Positions 42,776-55,047 are shown, counted from the first letter of the stretch. The stretch: DNA of 64,000 nt from Vreelandella halophila (GCF_019903425.1 NZ_JACHUZ010000012.1:186001-250000); one strand, 5' to 3'. Program-made: numbers and translations. The notes: a model not told the origin generated them from the sequence alone.

Positions 42776-42836
42776 GCCTTTCTGGCTCCCCGTTGAGACA
42801 GAAAGGCACGTGGCACCTGACAGGCCCACGTGCCTT
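42776..42836 (-). promoter_or_regulatory. Two mutually exclusive hairpins upstream of rplK
   Basis: Inverted repeat 1: AAGGCACGTGG (42803-42813) with CCACGTGCCTT (42826-42836), an 11-bp perfect stem. Inverted repeat 2: GCCTTTCTG (42776-42784) with CAGAAAGGC (42799-42807), a 9-bp perfect stem. They share bases 42803-42807, so both cannot form at full length at the same time. In the nusG-rplK gap this could be an L1-responsive or processing element of the rplKA mRNA. Confidence 0.55.
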
Positions 42837-42850
42837 CCTCCGGATGGCCT

Positions 42851-43384
42851 TCAGTCCTTCTCGACCTGGCCAAATTCCAGTTCGACCGGCGTGGACCGGC
42901 CGAAGATCAGAACCGCAACTTTCACACGGCTCTTGTCGTAGTCGACTTCCTCGACCACGCCATTGAAGTCCGCAAACGGCCCCTCGATGACACGGACAAT
43001 CTCGCCCGGCTCAAACAGCGTCTTGGGCTTGGGCTGCTCGGCGCCGGTCTCGACACGCTGAAGGATGGCATCCGCCTCCTTCTCACTGATCGGTGCCGGC
43101 TTGTCCGGCGTTCCGCCGATGAACCCCATCACCCTGGGCGTGCTCTTGACCAGATGCCAGGTCTCGTCAGTCATCTCCATCTGGACCAGCACATACCCTG
43201 GATAGAACTTGCGCTCGCTCTTGCGCTTTTTGCCCTCACGCATTTCAACGACCTCTTCGGTGGGCACAAGAATCTCACCGAAAAGGTCGTCCATGTTGTT
43301 GAGCTGCACCCGTTCCCTGAGGGACCGCATAACATGCTTTTCGAAGCCGGAGTAGGCGTGAATCACGTACCAGCGTTTCGCCAT
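42851..43384 (-). CDS. nusG: Transcription termination/antitermination factor NusG
   Basis: NusG of 177 residues. NGN domain with [20 protein letters not shown] and [21 protein letters not shown]-terminal KOW domain with [19 protein letters not shown]. It binds RNA polymerase, and couples to Rho or ribosomal S10. It follows secE by 13 bases, the usual secE-nusG pair. Confidence 0.99.
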   Translation of the reverse strand: MAKRWYVIHAYSGFEKHVMRSLRERVQLNNMDDLFGEILVPTEEVVEMREGKKRKSERKFYPGYVLVQMEMTDETWHLVKSTPRVMGFIGGTPDKPAPISEKEADAILQRVETGAEQPKPKTLFEPGEIVRVIEGPFADFNGVVEEVDYDKSRVKVAVLIFGRSTPVELEFGQVEKD

Positions 43385-43397
43385 GTGCCGCTCTCTG

Positions 43398-43766
43398 TTA
43401 ACCGATCAAACTTGAGACAATCCACGCCACCAGAGAATCCATCCCCCACAGGATCAATGCCACCAGCAGCACAAAGCCAAGCACAATGGCCGTTGTCTGA
43501 AGGAGCTCCTGACGGGTTGGCCAGACCACCTTGCGGATCTCGACCTTGGCTTCTCTCATAACCCGGGCCAGCTGACGCCCCTTTCCCGTCTGCAGCGCGA
43601 CAGCACCGGCCACAAGCGCCAGCGCCACCAATGCCAGTGTACGGTAAAGAAGGGACTCGCCCCCGTAGTAATGGTTGCCGGCTACACCTGCCGCCACCAA
43701 AGCAACAACGACGACCCACTTTGCGGTGTCAAAGCGGGTCGTCGCCTCTCTGGAACTGGATTCCAT
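43398..43766 (-). CDS. secE: Preprotein translocase subunit SecE
   Basis: SecE of 122 residues from ATG at 43766 ([17 protein letters not shown]). Three membrane segments as in E. coli: about residues 17-31, 40-56 and 93-115. The essential amphipathic stretch is [20 protein letters not shown]. The upstream extension of the frame runs into tRNA-Trp and is not real. Confidence 0.97.
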   Translation of the reverse strand: MESSSREATTRFDTAKWVVVVALVAAGVAGNHYYGGESLLYRTLALVALALVAGAVALQTGKGRQLARVMREAKVEIRKVVWPTRQELLQTTAIVLGFVLLVALILWGMDSLVAWIVSSLIG

Positions 43767-43796
43767 AGGGTTCAACTTTGTGGGTGCCGAAATAAA

Positions 43797-43872
<76 letters not shown>

Positions 43873-43888
43873 GCACCGAAACTTTGTA

Positions 43889-45082
<1,194 letters not shown>

Positions 45083-45146
45083 TTGACCTATCTCCCGCGC
45101 CGTTGCCTTTCTTCGTTATGTTACAGCCAGCTTTCAGCCTTAGAAC

Positions 45147-45221
45147 TGGAGCTCATGGGCGGACTTGAACCGCCGACCTCACCCTTACCAAGGGTGTGCT
45201 CTACCACTGAGCTACATGAGC
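45147..45221 (-). tRNA. tRNA-Thr (anticodon GGU)
   Basis: 75-base cloverleaf: GCTCATG / CATGAGC acceptor stem, anticodon loop CTTGGTA (GGT), T-loop TTCAAGT, encoded 3' CCA. Last tRNA before tufB (65 bases). Confidence 0.96.
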
Positions 45222-45232
45222 CCTCGACAACC

Positions 45233-45307
<75 letters not shown>

Positions 45308-45313
45308 AAAATA

Positions 45314-45397
45314 TGGTGGAGGGGGCAGGATTCGAACCTGCGAAGCTCTCGCGTCAGATTTACAGTCTGATCCCTTTGACCACTCGGGAACCCCTCC
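45314..45397 (-). tRNA. tRNA-Tyr (anticodon GUA)
   Basis: 84-base type II tRNA with a long variable arm; acceptor GGAGGGG / CCCCTCC, anticodon loop CTGTAAA (GTA), encoded CCA. Confidence 0.96.
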
Positions 45398-45444
45398 GTC
45401 TCGCAGACGACCCGCAGGCCGCCTACTTGAAAACGGTGCTGATC

Positions 45445-45520
<76 letters not shown>

Positions 45521-45547
45521 TCTGTATCGCCAATCAGCGAGGGCAGT

Positions 45548-45576
45548 ATCCTAAGGATTTTGCGCCGGCTTTGCAA
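45548..45576 (-). promoter_or_regulatory. Putative promoter of the tRNA-tufB operon
   Basis: Minus strand TTGCAA at 45576-45571, 17-base spacer, TAGGAT at 45553-45548, followed by a C-containing discriminator. Predicted start at about 45541, 20 bases before tRNA-Thr. The stop codon (TAG) of the small gene at 45551 is the first half of the -10 box. Confidence 0.68.
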
Positions 45577-45724
45577 CACCCTCGTCTGTTTCAATCGTCC
45601 TGATCGGTTCCACCCTCGGTATATTGGCCTCGGGTACATTGTTCTGCTCCGGCGGCGGGAGACGTTCAGCCAGCAGAAAGACCCCCAGATTGGCTAGAAA
45701 GAGTAATCCGAACAGAATCCGCAC
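45551..45724 (-). CDS. Small single-pass membrane protein after coaX
   Basis: 57-residue protein from GTG at 45724, five bases after GGAG. Residues 2-19 form a hydrophobic helix (ILFGLLFLANLGVFLLA); the rest is a short Pro/Glu-rich tail ending AKPAQNP. It begins 15 bases after the coaX stop. In Pseudomonas and relatives the gene between coaX and the tRNA cluster encodes a longer membrane protein that I recall as SPOR-like; this may be a truncated relative with only the anchor. Function unknown. Confidence 0.6.
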   Translation of the reverse strand: MRILFGLLFLANLGVFLLAERLPPPEQNNVPEANIPRVEPIRTIETDEGVAKPAQNP

Positions 45725-45739
45725 GCACACTCCCGTGTT

Positions 45740-46474
45740 TCAGCAGCTGCCACTGGTTTCGGCCATTACAGCATCCATGCCCAGAAATACGAGGTCAGGC
45801 TCCACAATCGGATCTTCCGGCATACCCGCAGCCGCTGCCACAGCATCACCACCGGTCAGGATAATGGTGCCACGCCCCTGCCAGTAATCTGCGCTCCGGG
45901 CCACCAGGGCCTGCATGAGCCAGACAATGCCGTGATGGACACACTCGGATGTTGTTACCCCGGGCGCAGAGCCAGCCCCATCGACGGAAGCCGGGCGAAC
46001 GCCCGAAGTTCCCGCGCCAAGCGACTGCGCCATGAGTGCCCCGCCGGGAAGGATATAGCCTCCCTGATGATTGCCTGAAGCGTCTACATGGTCAACGGTG
46101 ATGGCCGTTCCCGCATCGACAATCGTAATCGGCCCTTCCCAGCCCCTGTAGGCGCCAAGCATCGCCAGCCAGCGATCAACTCCCATCTGTGCGGGCTCAC
46201 TATATGCATTGACCACACCACACTGTCGATGGGAAGTTGCAAACTCCATAACCCGCACGCCCCCTCCGGAGACCAGGCTTGCCTTCAGTTGCCGGGCCCG
46301 ATCGCCTGCAACGGAGGCGAACTCCAGCTGCACCACTCCGCGTGAGTCCACGCCTTCAATGCCGTCAGCGCCAATCGCCTCCCATGCCTGATCACCCCGC
46401 GCGATGACCGTGCGGTCTGCATTGAGACACCGCCAATGGACCCGCGAATTGCCCGCATCAACCTGCAGAATCAA
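45740..46474 (-). CDS. coaX: Type III pantothenate kinase
   Basis: CoaX of 244 residues, the first step of coenzyme A synthesis (phosphorylation of pantothenate). TTG start at 46474 follows GGAGG at 6 bases. Phosphate-binding DAGNSR near residue 6, the central MGVDRW motif, and VDAGTAITVDHVD are all present; GGYILPG is the substrate-site loop. Overlaps the end of birA by 17 bases, so the two are translationally linked, as in other gammaproteobacteria. Confidence 0.95.
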   Translation of the reverse strand: MILQVDAGNSRVHWRCLNADRTVIARGDQAWEAIGADGIEGVDSRGVVQLEFASVAGDRARQLKASLVSGGGVRVMEFATSHRQCGVVNAYSEPAQMGVDRWLAMLGAYRGWEGPITIVDAGTAITVDHVDASGNHQGGYILPGGALMAQSLGAGTSGVRPASVDGAGSAPGVTTSECVHHGIVWLMQALVARSADYWQGRGTIILTGGDAVAAAAGMPEDPIVEPDLVFLGMDAVMAETSGSC

Positions 46475-47432
46475 TCGGGACCTCCAGGCTCACTTCTCCG
46501 GCATTCAGGAGCATAACCTCGCCATCCGCAGTCCGGAGCCGCAGCTGCCCGGACGAGTCAATGCCATCGCCGATACCCCGGCAGTCCCTGCCCCTTACGG
46601 CCACCTGCCGCCCCCGCAGAACATCATAGTGCGCCCACTCATCGGGAATGGCCGGATCCGGACCAAAACCGAGATCCGCCAGTGATGTCAGAATCCCCTC
46701 GATCAATGCAGCAGCAAGACGATTGCGGCCCCCCTCTGGCACCTGCCCCTCCCGTGCCAGGGAGGTCCACGGCTGATCAATCGCGGTTTCCGGCGCCGTC
46801 ATATAGACGTTCAGGCCCAGACCGATCACCAGCCGCAGCTCATCTTGGGCGGAGCCCTGAAGTTCCGTAAGGATGCCTGCTACCTTGCGGCCATTGAGCC
46901 ACAGATCGTTGGGCCATTTAATCCCCAGCCCGTCTATGCCAAGCCCCGACAGGGCCTGGACCGCGCCCAGGCCGGCCCTGAGGGTCACACCCTGAACCGC
47001 AGCGGGCCCGGCATCGGTTTCCAGGCCGACGCTGAGATAAAGGTTGCGCGCAAAGGGGCTGACCCAGCTCCGCCCACGGCGACCGCGACCCTGCAACTGC
47101 TGCTCCGTGAGACAGATACGGGGAACTCCGGAATAACCGGAATGGCCCATCAGGAGGGTGTTCGTTGATTCAACGACCGGCTCAAGAATGAGCTCGGGCT
47201 GAGGGTCCTGACCGGCCAGGGCCAGTTCGATGGACTCCCGGGAGAGCAAGTCCAGCGGTTCAGCCAGCCGGTACCCCTTGCCCCGCACGGACTCCACGTC
47301 CAGGCCGATCTCTTCAAGCCGACGCAGCTGCTTCCAGACGGCCGTCCGGGTAACACCCAGCTGCTCCGCCAGTTCATTTCCGGAATGGAGCTGGCCATCG
47401 GCCAGCAGATGGATCAGAGGGTAGGGATGCAT
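46458..47432 (-). CDS. birA: Biotin ligase and biotin operon repressor BirA
   Basis: BirA of 324 residues. Winged-helix DNA-binding domain at 1-65 (ELAEQLGVTRTAVWKQLRRL), so it can act as a repressor as well as ligase. The catalytic domain has VVESTN, GRGRRGRSW and KWPNDLWLNGRKVAGIL. C-terminal SH3-like domain ends near VSLEVPIDSAG. ATG at 47432 after AAGGAG. It lies 57 bases beyond the three-gene secreted-protein operon with no clear terminator between. Confidence 0.96.
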   Translation of the reverse strand: MHPYPLIHLLADGQLHSGNELAEQLGVTRTAVWKQLRRLEEIGLDVESVRGKGYRLAEPLDLLSRESIELALAGQDPQPELILEPVVESTNTLLMGHSGYSGVPRICLTEQQLQGRGRRGRSWVSPFARNLYLSVGLETDAGPAAVQGVTLRAGLGAVQALSGLGIDGLGIKWPNDLWLNGRKVAGILTELQGSAQDELRLVIGLGLNVYMTAPETAIDQPWTSLAREGQVPEGGRNRLAAALIEGILTSLADLGFGPDPAIPDEWAHYDVLRGRQVAVRGRDCRGIGDGIDSSGQLRLRTADGEVMLLNAGEVSLEVPIDSAG

Positions 47433-47489
47433 GTGGTCTCCTTGCCTGATCCGGCTAAGGTAACCAACACAGCAGGGGAAAGGAACACC

Positions 47490-49694
47490 TCAGGGGATGG
47501 GCGTGGCGTTCAGGTTGGATTCCATATCCATGTTCTGGATGCTGACACCCTGCAGGGCTGTCGCCGAGGAGCTGTTGCCGCTCCCATCGTTGTGGACAAG
47601 ATCCACACTGCCCACATTGAGCTCCCTGAACCGTGTGTGCGTGTTTACATGGAAGCTCGGTTGCAACCCATCCGCGGAGTCCGCTTCACGGATGTCGACC
47701 GTCAGCTCCGTTTGGACACCGAACTCATTGTTCCCCGAACCCAGTCCATCGGAAGTGTGGATGTTGTCGAGCACCAGCTGCATTCCGGTTCCGTTCTCAG
47801 CATTGCCGTCGGCATCCGTGGTCCGGCCAGTCTCCCACAGGAAGCGGTTCCGCTTATCACCCACTGCCTCGATGAAGATGCTTGTGAGTGCCAGCCTGAG
47901 CCCTTCCTGCCCTTCCGGCCCCGTAATCACCATCTCATTGTCCTGGCCGTAGCGCTGCCAGACGATGCGCCCGAAACTGGCGCCGTCTTCCGCATCGCCT
48001 ACGCGCAGATTGCCCACATCCATGGTGCTCCATGCCTCTCCCTGCATGACACGGAGACCATTCTCCACCACGTCGAGCGTCATATCCCGGATGTGCCCCT
48101 CGTAGGACAGATCGTCCGCCCAGACGCCCTGACCGGACTCCTCGGTCAGGGACCCGATACGGCCATCCTCGATAAACAGATCCGAGTTGATGGTGACTCC
48201 GTCGCCATTGGGACCGCCCGGAGTCAACGTGTACTGCCCATCCATGTTCCCGAACTCAAAGGAACGAAAAACGCCCAGAGCGCTCAGAAGCTCCGCACCC
48301 GCCTGCATTTCAGCGCCTTCCGCGGAGCCCTCGGACCCGACACGGATCCCATCCATGCGGTAGCCGCCGGAAATCCCGTCAAAACCAACCCGGAGCCCTT
48401 TGTAGAACTGGGTACTCCCGAGCTCCTCATTGCCCGTCACGTTGACGGTCACATCGCCGCGCCCCCAGGACTGTATCCCGTCAAAAAGCACCGAGTTACC
48501 ATCAGTCGACCAGGTCAGCCCGGCGTCCGCGAGACTCCATTCAGAGGCGAAGCGCATTCCTTCATCGCCTGCATCCGGGTGCCCGCCAGCCATCACGTAG
48601 ACCTGATTACCAAAAGCATCACCGTTGATCGTCTGATTCTGGTAGAGCCAGCTCAGGTTCACCGAGCCGACACTGCGTCCACCATCCCGGGTTCCGGCAT
48701 CAACACCCAGCCGGATATCATCGATACTGAGATTACCTTCGGCACTGGAGCCGTCGCCGTTCAGGGTAAAGGCCAGTCCCTGGCGGCTTTCCTCCGTGAA
48801 ATCCTCCCCTACCTCAATACGCAGATCCTGGACTGAGGAGCTGCCGGTCACACCACTGAACTCAACGCCATAACCGTTGGTCTTATAGAGGAAATTGCCG
48901 GTGTTGAGAGTCGTATCGGCATTGATCCGGATGCCTTCCAGGCCCTGACGGCCACCTCCCCCGCTGATCTCAAACTCGGAGACAAAATCCTGATCGATCT
49001 CGAAACCACCCATGCTGGGGCGACTGCTCTGGTCACCCCGAACCGGTGTTTCGCCCTCTGCGTACCGGATCGCCGCTATATCCAGATACAGGTCAGTCGG
49101 TGCAACATAGTGGATGACCCCGTTCTGAACATCCAGCGTGTGATCCGAGGCATTGATGAACATGGTCACGTCATCAAGAAAAAGCTGATGCCCATTGGTC
49201 TGGTAGCCAAAACGCGAGTCCAGCACCGAGAAGAAGGAGTTGAAGGTATACCCCTCCTCTGAAAGCGCCCCGCCCGGCGTAATCCGAAACCAGCCGCTCA
49301 TGTCGCGATCCATCCAGAAGGAACCCATGCTTCGGGCGCCACTGTCATCCAGCGAGACTCCCCCCACGGATACACGCTCGTCCTGAATATCGAGCCCGAT
49401 CTCAAGGCTGCCGTCGCTCAGAAGGTCCAGCTCATAGTCCCTTCTCGCCCGTCCATCGGGATCGGACGCTGACCCGACACGGATGTCCTCCAGATGTATA
49501 CCGCTGTCATTGGTGAAGTAACTGAAACGATCCATGGAGGCTTTGTGGGCCATTTCGACGGTAGCGCCCGCCTGCCCCTGAACACCGGCCAGTTCCGCAT
49601 CGTCCATGGCTTCCATGGCATACACCTGACCGGTTGCCACGTAGAGCGCCACACCTGCTACAGAGAACCAGCGATGGGGTACCGGTTTCGTCAT
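47490..49694 (-). CDS. Large secreted repeat protein with N-terminal ME-M-D-EL-V-GQ tag
   Basis: Unrecognised protein of 734 residues. A signal peptide (residues 1-26, cut probably after VYA) is followed by the tag MEAMDDAELAGVQGQ at 27-41. The rest is a repeat protein: five units of about 100-130 residues start at SMGSF (122), SMGGF (227), SVGSV (341), ALGVF (472) and SFGRI (574). Each is followed 15-22 residues later by ITPGG, ISGGG, VMAGG, LTPGG or ITGPEG, then an EG[hydrophobic] strand and, in the first three, a turn like YQTNG/YKTNG/STDGN. Asp/Gly/Ser-rich, no Cys. Overall composition and repeats suggest a beta-rich extracellular or surface protein. The N-terminal tag recalls the family I know as DUF6160; I could not check. 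It starts 3 bases after the previous gene. Confidence 0.78.
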   Translation of the reverse strand: MTKPVPHRWFSVAGVALYVATGQVYAMEAMDDAELAGVQGQAGATVEMAHKASMDRFSYFTNDSGIHLEDIRVGSASDPDGRARRDYELDLLSDGSLEIGLDIQDERVSVGGVSLDDSGARSMGSFWMDRDMSGWFRITPGGALSEEGYTFNSFFSVLDSRFGYQTNGHQLFLDDVTMFINASDHTLDVQNGVIHYVAPTDLYLDIAAIRYAEGETPVRGDQSSRPSMGGFEIDQDFVSEFEISGGGGRQGLEGIRINADTTLNTGNFLYKTNGYGVEFSGVTGSSSVQDLRIEVGEDFTEESRQGLAFTLNGDGSSAEGNLSIDDIRLGVDAGTRDGGRSVGSVNLSWLYQNQTINGDAFGNQVYVMAGGHPDAGDEGMRFASEWSLADAGLTWSTDGNSVLFDGIQSWGRGDVTVNVTGNEELGSTQFYKGLRVGFDGISGGYRMDGIRVGSEGSAEGAEMQAGAELLSALGVFRSFEFGNMDGQYTLTPGGPNGDGVTINSDLFIEDGRIGSLTEESGQGVWADDLSYEGHIRDMTLDVVENGLRVMQGEAWSTMDVGNLRVGDAEDGASFGRIVWQRYGQDNEMVITGPEGQEGLRLALTSIFIEAVGDKRNRFLWETGRTTDADGNAENGTGMQLVLDNIHTSDGLGSGNNEFGVQTELTVDIREADSADGLQPSFHVNTHTRFRELNVGSVDLVHNDGSGNSSSATALQGVSIQNMDMESNLNATPIP

Positions 49695-49697
49695 GGG

Positions 49698-50267
49698 TCA
49701 GGGCTCCGTCGGGAAGATCAATGCATTGCCGTCCATGGTCACGTCACCGCCAATGTCCACATTCAGGCGATCCACCTGGCGAAAATCGCTATCGCCGGGG
49801 CGAGCGGTTGAGCTTGTTGCCATGGTGTAGCTGAAATCCGTAAAGCGGGCAGTGTCCGGAAGGCCGATCTCAATCACCTCCCGGTTGAAATCCGCTGCGT
49901 CGGACCCGAACCCGGTATCCTCTCCGGTAATCAGGCGGGTGGCCAGCGTCAGCCCCATGAACTCGAAAGTCCCCTGCAGATCGTCCAGCACAATCCAGCC
50001 ACCGCCCTGATTAAGCTGTGCGGCAACCCTGGCCCCACAGCGCTCGCCCTCGCCGCAGTCAAACCCGACAGCCTCCCCTTTCAGAGGGCCACCGGACTCA
50101 TTGAAGGTCACATCCCCGGAAAGTGACATACCGCCATACTGCCCGCTGACGCCTGATAGGTCCTGGTCACTCATCGACTCCATCTCGGCAGCAGCGTTAG
50201 CGGCAAGGCCGAATGCCACCAGAGCTGCAAGTACGACGTCGCGCACGCCATCCCCCTGAATCGCCAT
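49698..50267 (-). CDS. Small secreted protein with the same N-terminal tag
   Basis: Unrecognised protein of 189 residues. Signal peptide at about 1-28 (VVLAALVAFGLAANAAA), then EMESMSDQDLSGVSGQ at 28-43, the same tag as in its two neighbours. The mature part is beta-rich with a Cys pair in FDCGEGERCGAR (likely a disulfide outside the cytoplasm). Stretches such as GLTLATRLITGEDTGF look like strand-turn units. It starts 1 base after the stop of the upstream gene and ends 3 bases before the next ATG. Confidence 0.76.
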   Translation of the reverse strand: MAIQGDGVRDVVLAALVAFGLAANAAAEMESMSDQDLSGVSGQYGGMSLSGDVTFNESGGPLKGEAVGFDCGEGERCGARVAAQLNQGGGWIVLDDLQGTFEFMGLTLATRLITGEDTGFGSDAADFNREVIEIGLPDTARFTDFSYTMATSSTARPGDSDFRQVDRLNVDIGGDVTMDGNALIFPTEP

Positions 50268-50268
50268 A

Positions 50269-51375
50269 TCAGTCCAGGCTCCTTGTGGTCACATCCAGCT
50301 TCTGGAAGAGCATCCCTTTCATCCTGGTTGCCCCCATCTCCTGGCCGCCCACCTCCAGACTGCCGACTTCAATGTCACTGCGGTATTCATCGTCGCTGTA
50401 GTAGTCACTGTAGAAATCGTAGGTGGCGTTATCGTCGCTGGAGCCGTCGCCCGCCTCATTGATGGGGTCCGGCGAGCGGGCATCATTGATCGCCTTTAGC
50501 TCCAGACGGAAGTTTCCGGGGCCCGCAACGACCTCACCGTCTGTCATCACCTCCTGGCCCACGCCGAGTACGCCCATGAACAGCGGCTGATGCTCATTAC
50601 CCAGGGCCAGTTCCATCATGAAATCATTGAAGGCGATCTCGGTGTTGCAGCTGGTTCCGCCCTGTTCACAGGCACTGACCGTCAGGCTCGGGGTATAGAA
50701 ATTGGTCTGGATCCGGCCTCGCAGCTGCTGGCGGCTGTCATCAGAAGTCGCCCCCCAGAGCTGGATGTAACTGCCGTCCACAACGGCCTTCTCGGCATGG
50801 ATATTCACCGACTTGGCCGGAGCGCTACCGGACTGCACTGTCGCCTGAAATCCCAGGTCCATGCGCTCGCCCCGGATATCCTGCTCCGGATTCGGTGCCC
50901 GACTCACGCAGCCGGTATCCGTTCCGCCCGGCAGACAGGCAACGCCTTGGTCCTGCGCAACCTTTTCAGGGGCTGCATACTCAAAAACCGCTTTACCGGC
51001 AGCATCACCGCCAATTCCGTCACCATCCAGAAGATCGATCCCGAAGGGGTTAGTCAGGCGCCCGAGATTGACCGTCTGGAGGTTTTCACCCCGCTCGCTG
51101 CCGCTACCTCCGATGTAGAGCTGGTCGACCAACACCTCGACATCCTCTCCGGCCTTATTGGTGATGCCACTCAGCCTGAAGGTCTGGTCATTGTCTGGAT
51201 CGTGTCCATGAGCAAAGCGGAAGTCCTCCATGACGATCCCGACTCCCTGACCCCGGACATCAGCCATTTCCCGGTTGCTCATGGGCTCCATGCCGGACGC
51301 CCAGACTGCTGCCGGCACGCCCGATAGAAAGAGCATCACCAAACTCATGGACGTTTTCAGGGATCTGTCCGCCAA
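50269..51375 (-). CDS. Secreted protein with the same N-terminal tag (first gene of operon)
   Basis: Unrecognised protein of 368 residues. The TTG at 51375 lies 8 bases after AGGAG and gives a signal peptide with basic start (MADRSLKTS, then SLVMLFLSGVPAAVWA). The tag SGMEPMSNREMADVRGQ follows at 27-43. Two Cys pairs (VACLPGGTDTGCV and SACEQGGTSCN) suggest disulfides. The C-terminus has an acidic Tyr-rich stretch (TYDFYSDYYSDDEYRSD) and a final SLEVGGQEMGATRMKGMLFQ that resembles the I-R-V-G repeat starts of the large protein. The 150 bases upstream contain no strong promoter that I can name. Confidence 0.76.
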   Translation of the reverse strand: MADRSLKTSMSLVMLFLSGVPAAVWASGMEPMSNREMADVRGQGVGIVMEDFRFAHGHDPDNDQTFRLSGITNKAGEDVEVLVDQLYIGGSGSERGENLQTVNLGRLTNPFGIDLLDGDGIGGDAAGKAVFEYAAPEKVAQDQGVACLPGGTDTGCVSRAPNPEQDIRGERMDLGFQATVQSGSAPAKSVNIHAEKAVVDGSYIQLWGATSDDSRQQLRGRIQTNFYTPSLTVSACEQGGTSCNTEIAFNDFMMELALGNEHQPLFMGVLGVGQEVMTDGEVVAGPGNFRLELKAINDARSPDPINEAGDGSSDDNATYDFYSDYYSDDEYRSDIEVGSLEVGGQEMGATRMKGMLFQKLDVTTRSLD

Positions 51376-51528
51376 TTGCCAAACTCCTGAACCGAAAGCG
51401 GGAGCGGGAATTTCCTTGTATCCAGCATACTCAGGCAGCCCGGCAATGCTTTGAATCAGTCAGCAGTTTTCCAGCGGAGTCCGGCGGGAGGGAAGTCGAT
51501 TGCGGGGAATGAGACTTTTATCACACAC

Positions 51529-51666
51529 AAAAAAAAGCCCCGCACGGCGTTTACCGGCGGGGCTTTGGGTGTAGGGGCCTGACGATGACCTACTCTCACA
51601 TGGGATCTCCCACACTACCATCGGCGCTGAGTCGTTTCACTTCTGAGTTCGGCATGGGATCAGGTG
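51529..51666 (-). terminator. Terminator of the rRNA operon
   Basis: A 7-bp GC stem GCCCCGC (51537-51543) / GCGGGGC (51557-51563), extended by A-T pairs, followed on the minus strand by eight or more T (51536-51529). It lies just beyond the 5S rRNA 3' end. The stem itself ends at 51566; the given right edge is generous. Confidence 0.88.
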
Positions 51667-51692
51667 GTTCCGACTCGCTGTGGTCGTCAGGC
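51577..51692 (-). rRNA. rrf: 5S ribosomal RNA
   Basis: 116 bases. The ends GCCTGACGA / TCGTCAGGC pair, and the inner sequence GGAACCACCTGATCCCATGC CGAACTCAGAAGTGAAAC is canonical gammaproteobacterial 5S. Boundary error of a few bases possible. Confidence 0.96.
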
Positions 51693-51776
51693 GAAAGGGG
51701 GTGGCAAGCAATTGGCTCTGGTGTTGGTGGCACTGGCTCAAGCGTTGGATCCGGAGCATGCGCTGGGGTGTTATAT

Positions 51777-54669
<2,893 letters not shown>

Positions 54670-54864
54670 ATATAACCCGCAGCACACGCTCGGCGTGCGC
54701 GCAGGCTACTGCCATTACGCCGGATTCAACGCTTGAGTCAGTGCCACGATCGCGATTGGCCTTTCGACAACACCGCTTCGGTTTTCCAAAAAACCGCCAC
54801 TGGTGTCATCAAACGGTCATCGCCATCGATGAACATCAGACTTTCAATTCATTGCTTGCCACTT

Positions 54865-54876
54865 TGTTAAAGAGCA
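54865..54876 (-). promoter_or_regulatory. boxA antitermination site in 16S-23S spacer
   Basis: Minus strand TGCTCTTTAACA, identical to the E. coli rrn boxA, which recruits NusB-S10. It lies between tRNA-Ala and 23S rRNA. The rest of the 300-base spacer (54670-54971) shows no gene. Confidence 0.85.
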
Positions 54877-54971
54877 TCGTGATGCGAAATCACAGATCAG
54901 TTTTTTCGGCGAAAAAACTCATCTTTGATCACGTCGCGGATCACCTCAGCCAATCTTGGCCGATTCGAAAC

Positions 54972-55047
54972 TGGTGGAGCCGAGGAGAATCGAACTCCTG
55001 ACCTCCTGCGTGCAAGGCAGGCGCTCTCCCAACTGAGCTACGGCCCC
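54972..55047 (-). tRNA. tRNA-Ala (anticodon UGC)
   Basis: 76-base cloverleaf in the 16S-23S spacer; anticodon loop CTTGCAC (TGC), T-loop TTCGATT, encoded CCA. Acceptor GGGGCCG / CGGCTCC with one G-T pair. Confidence 0.97.
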
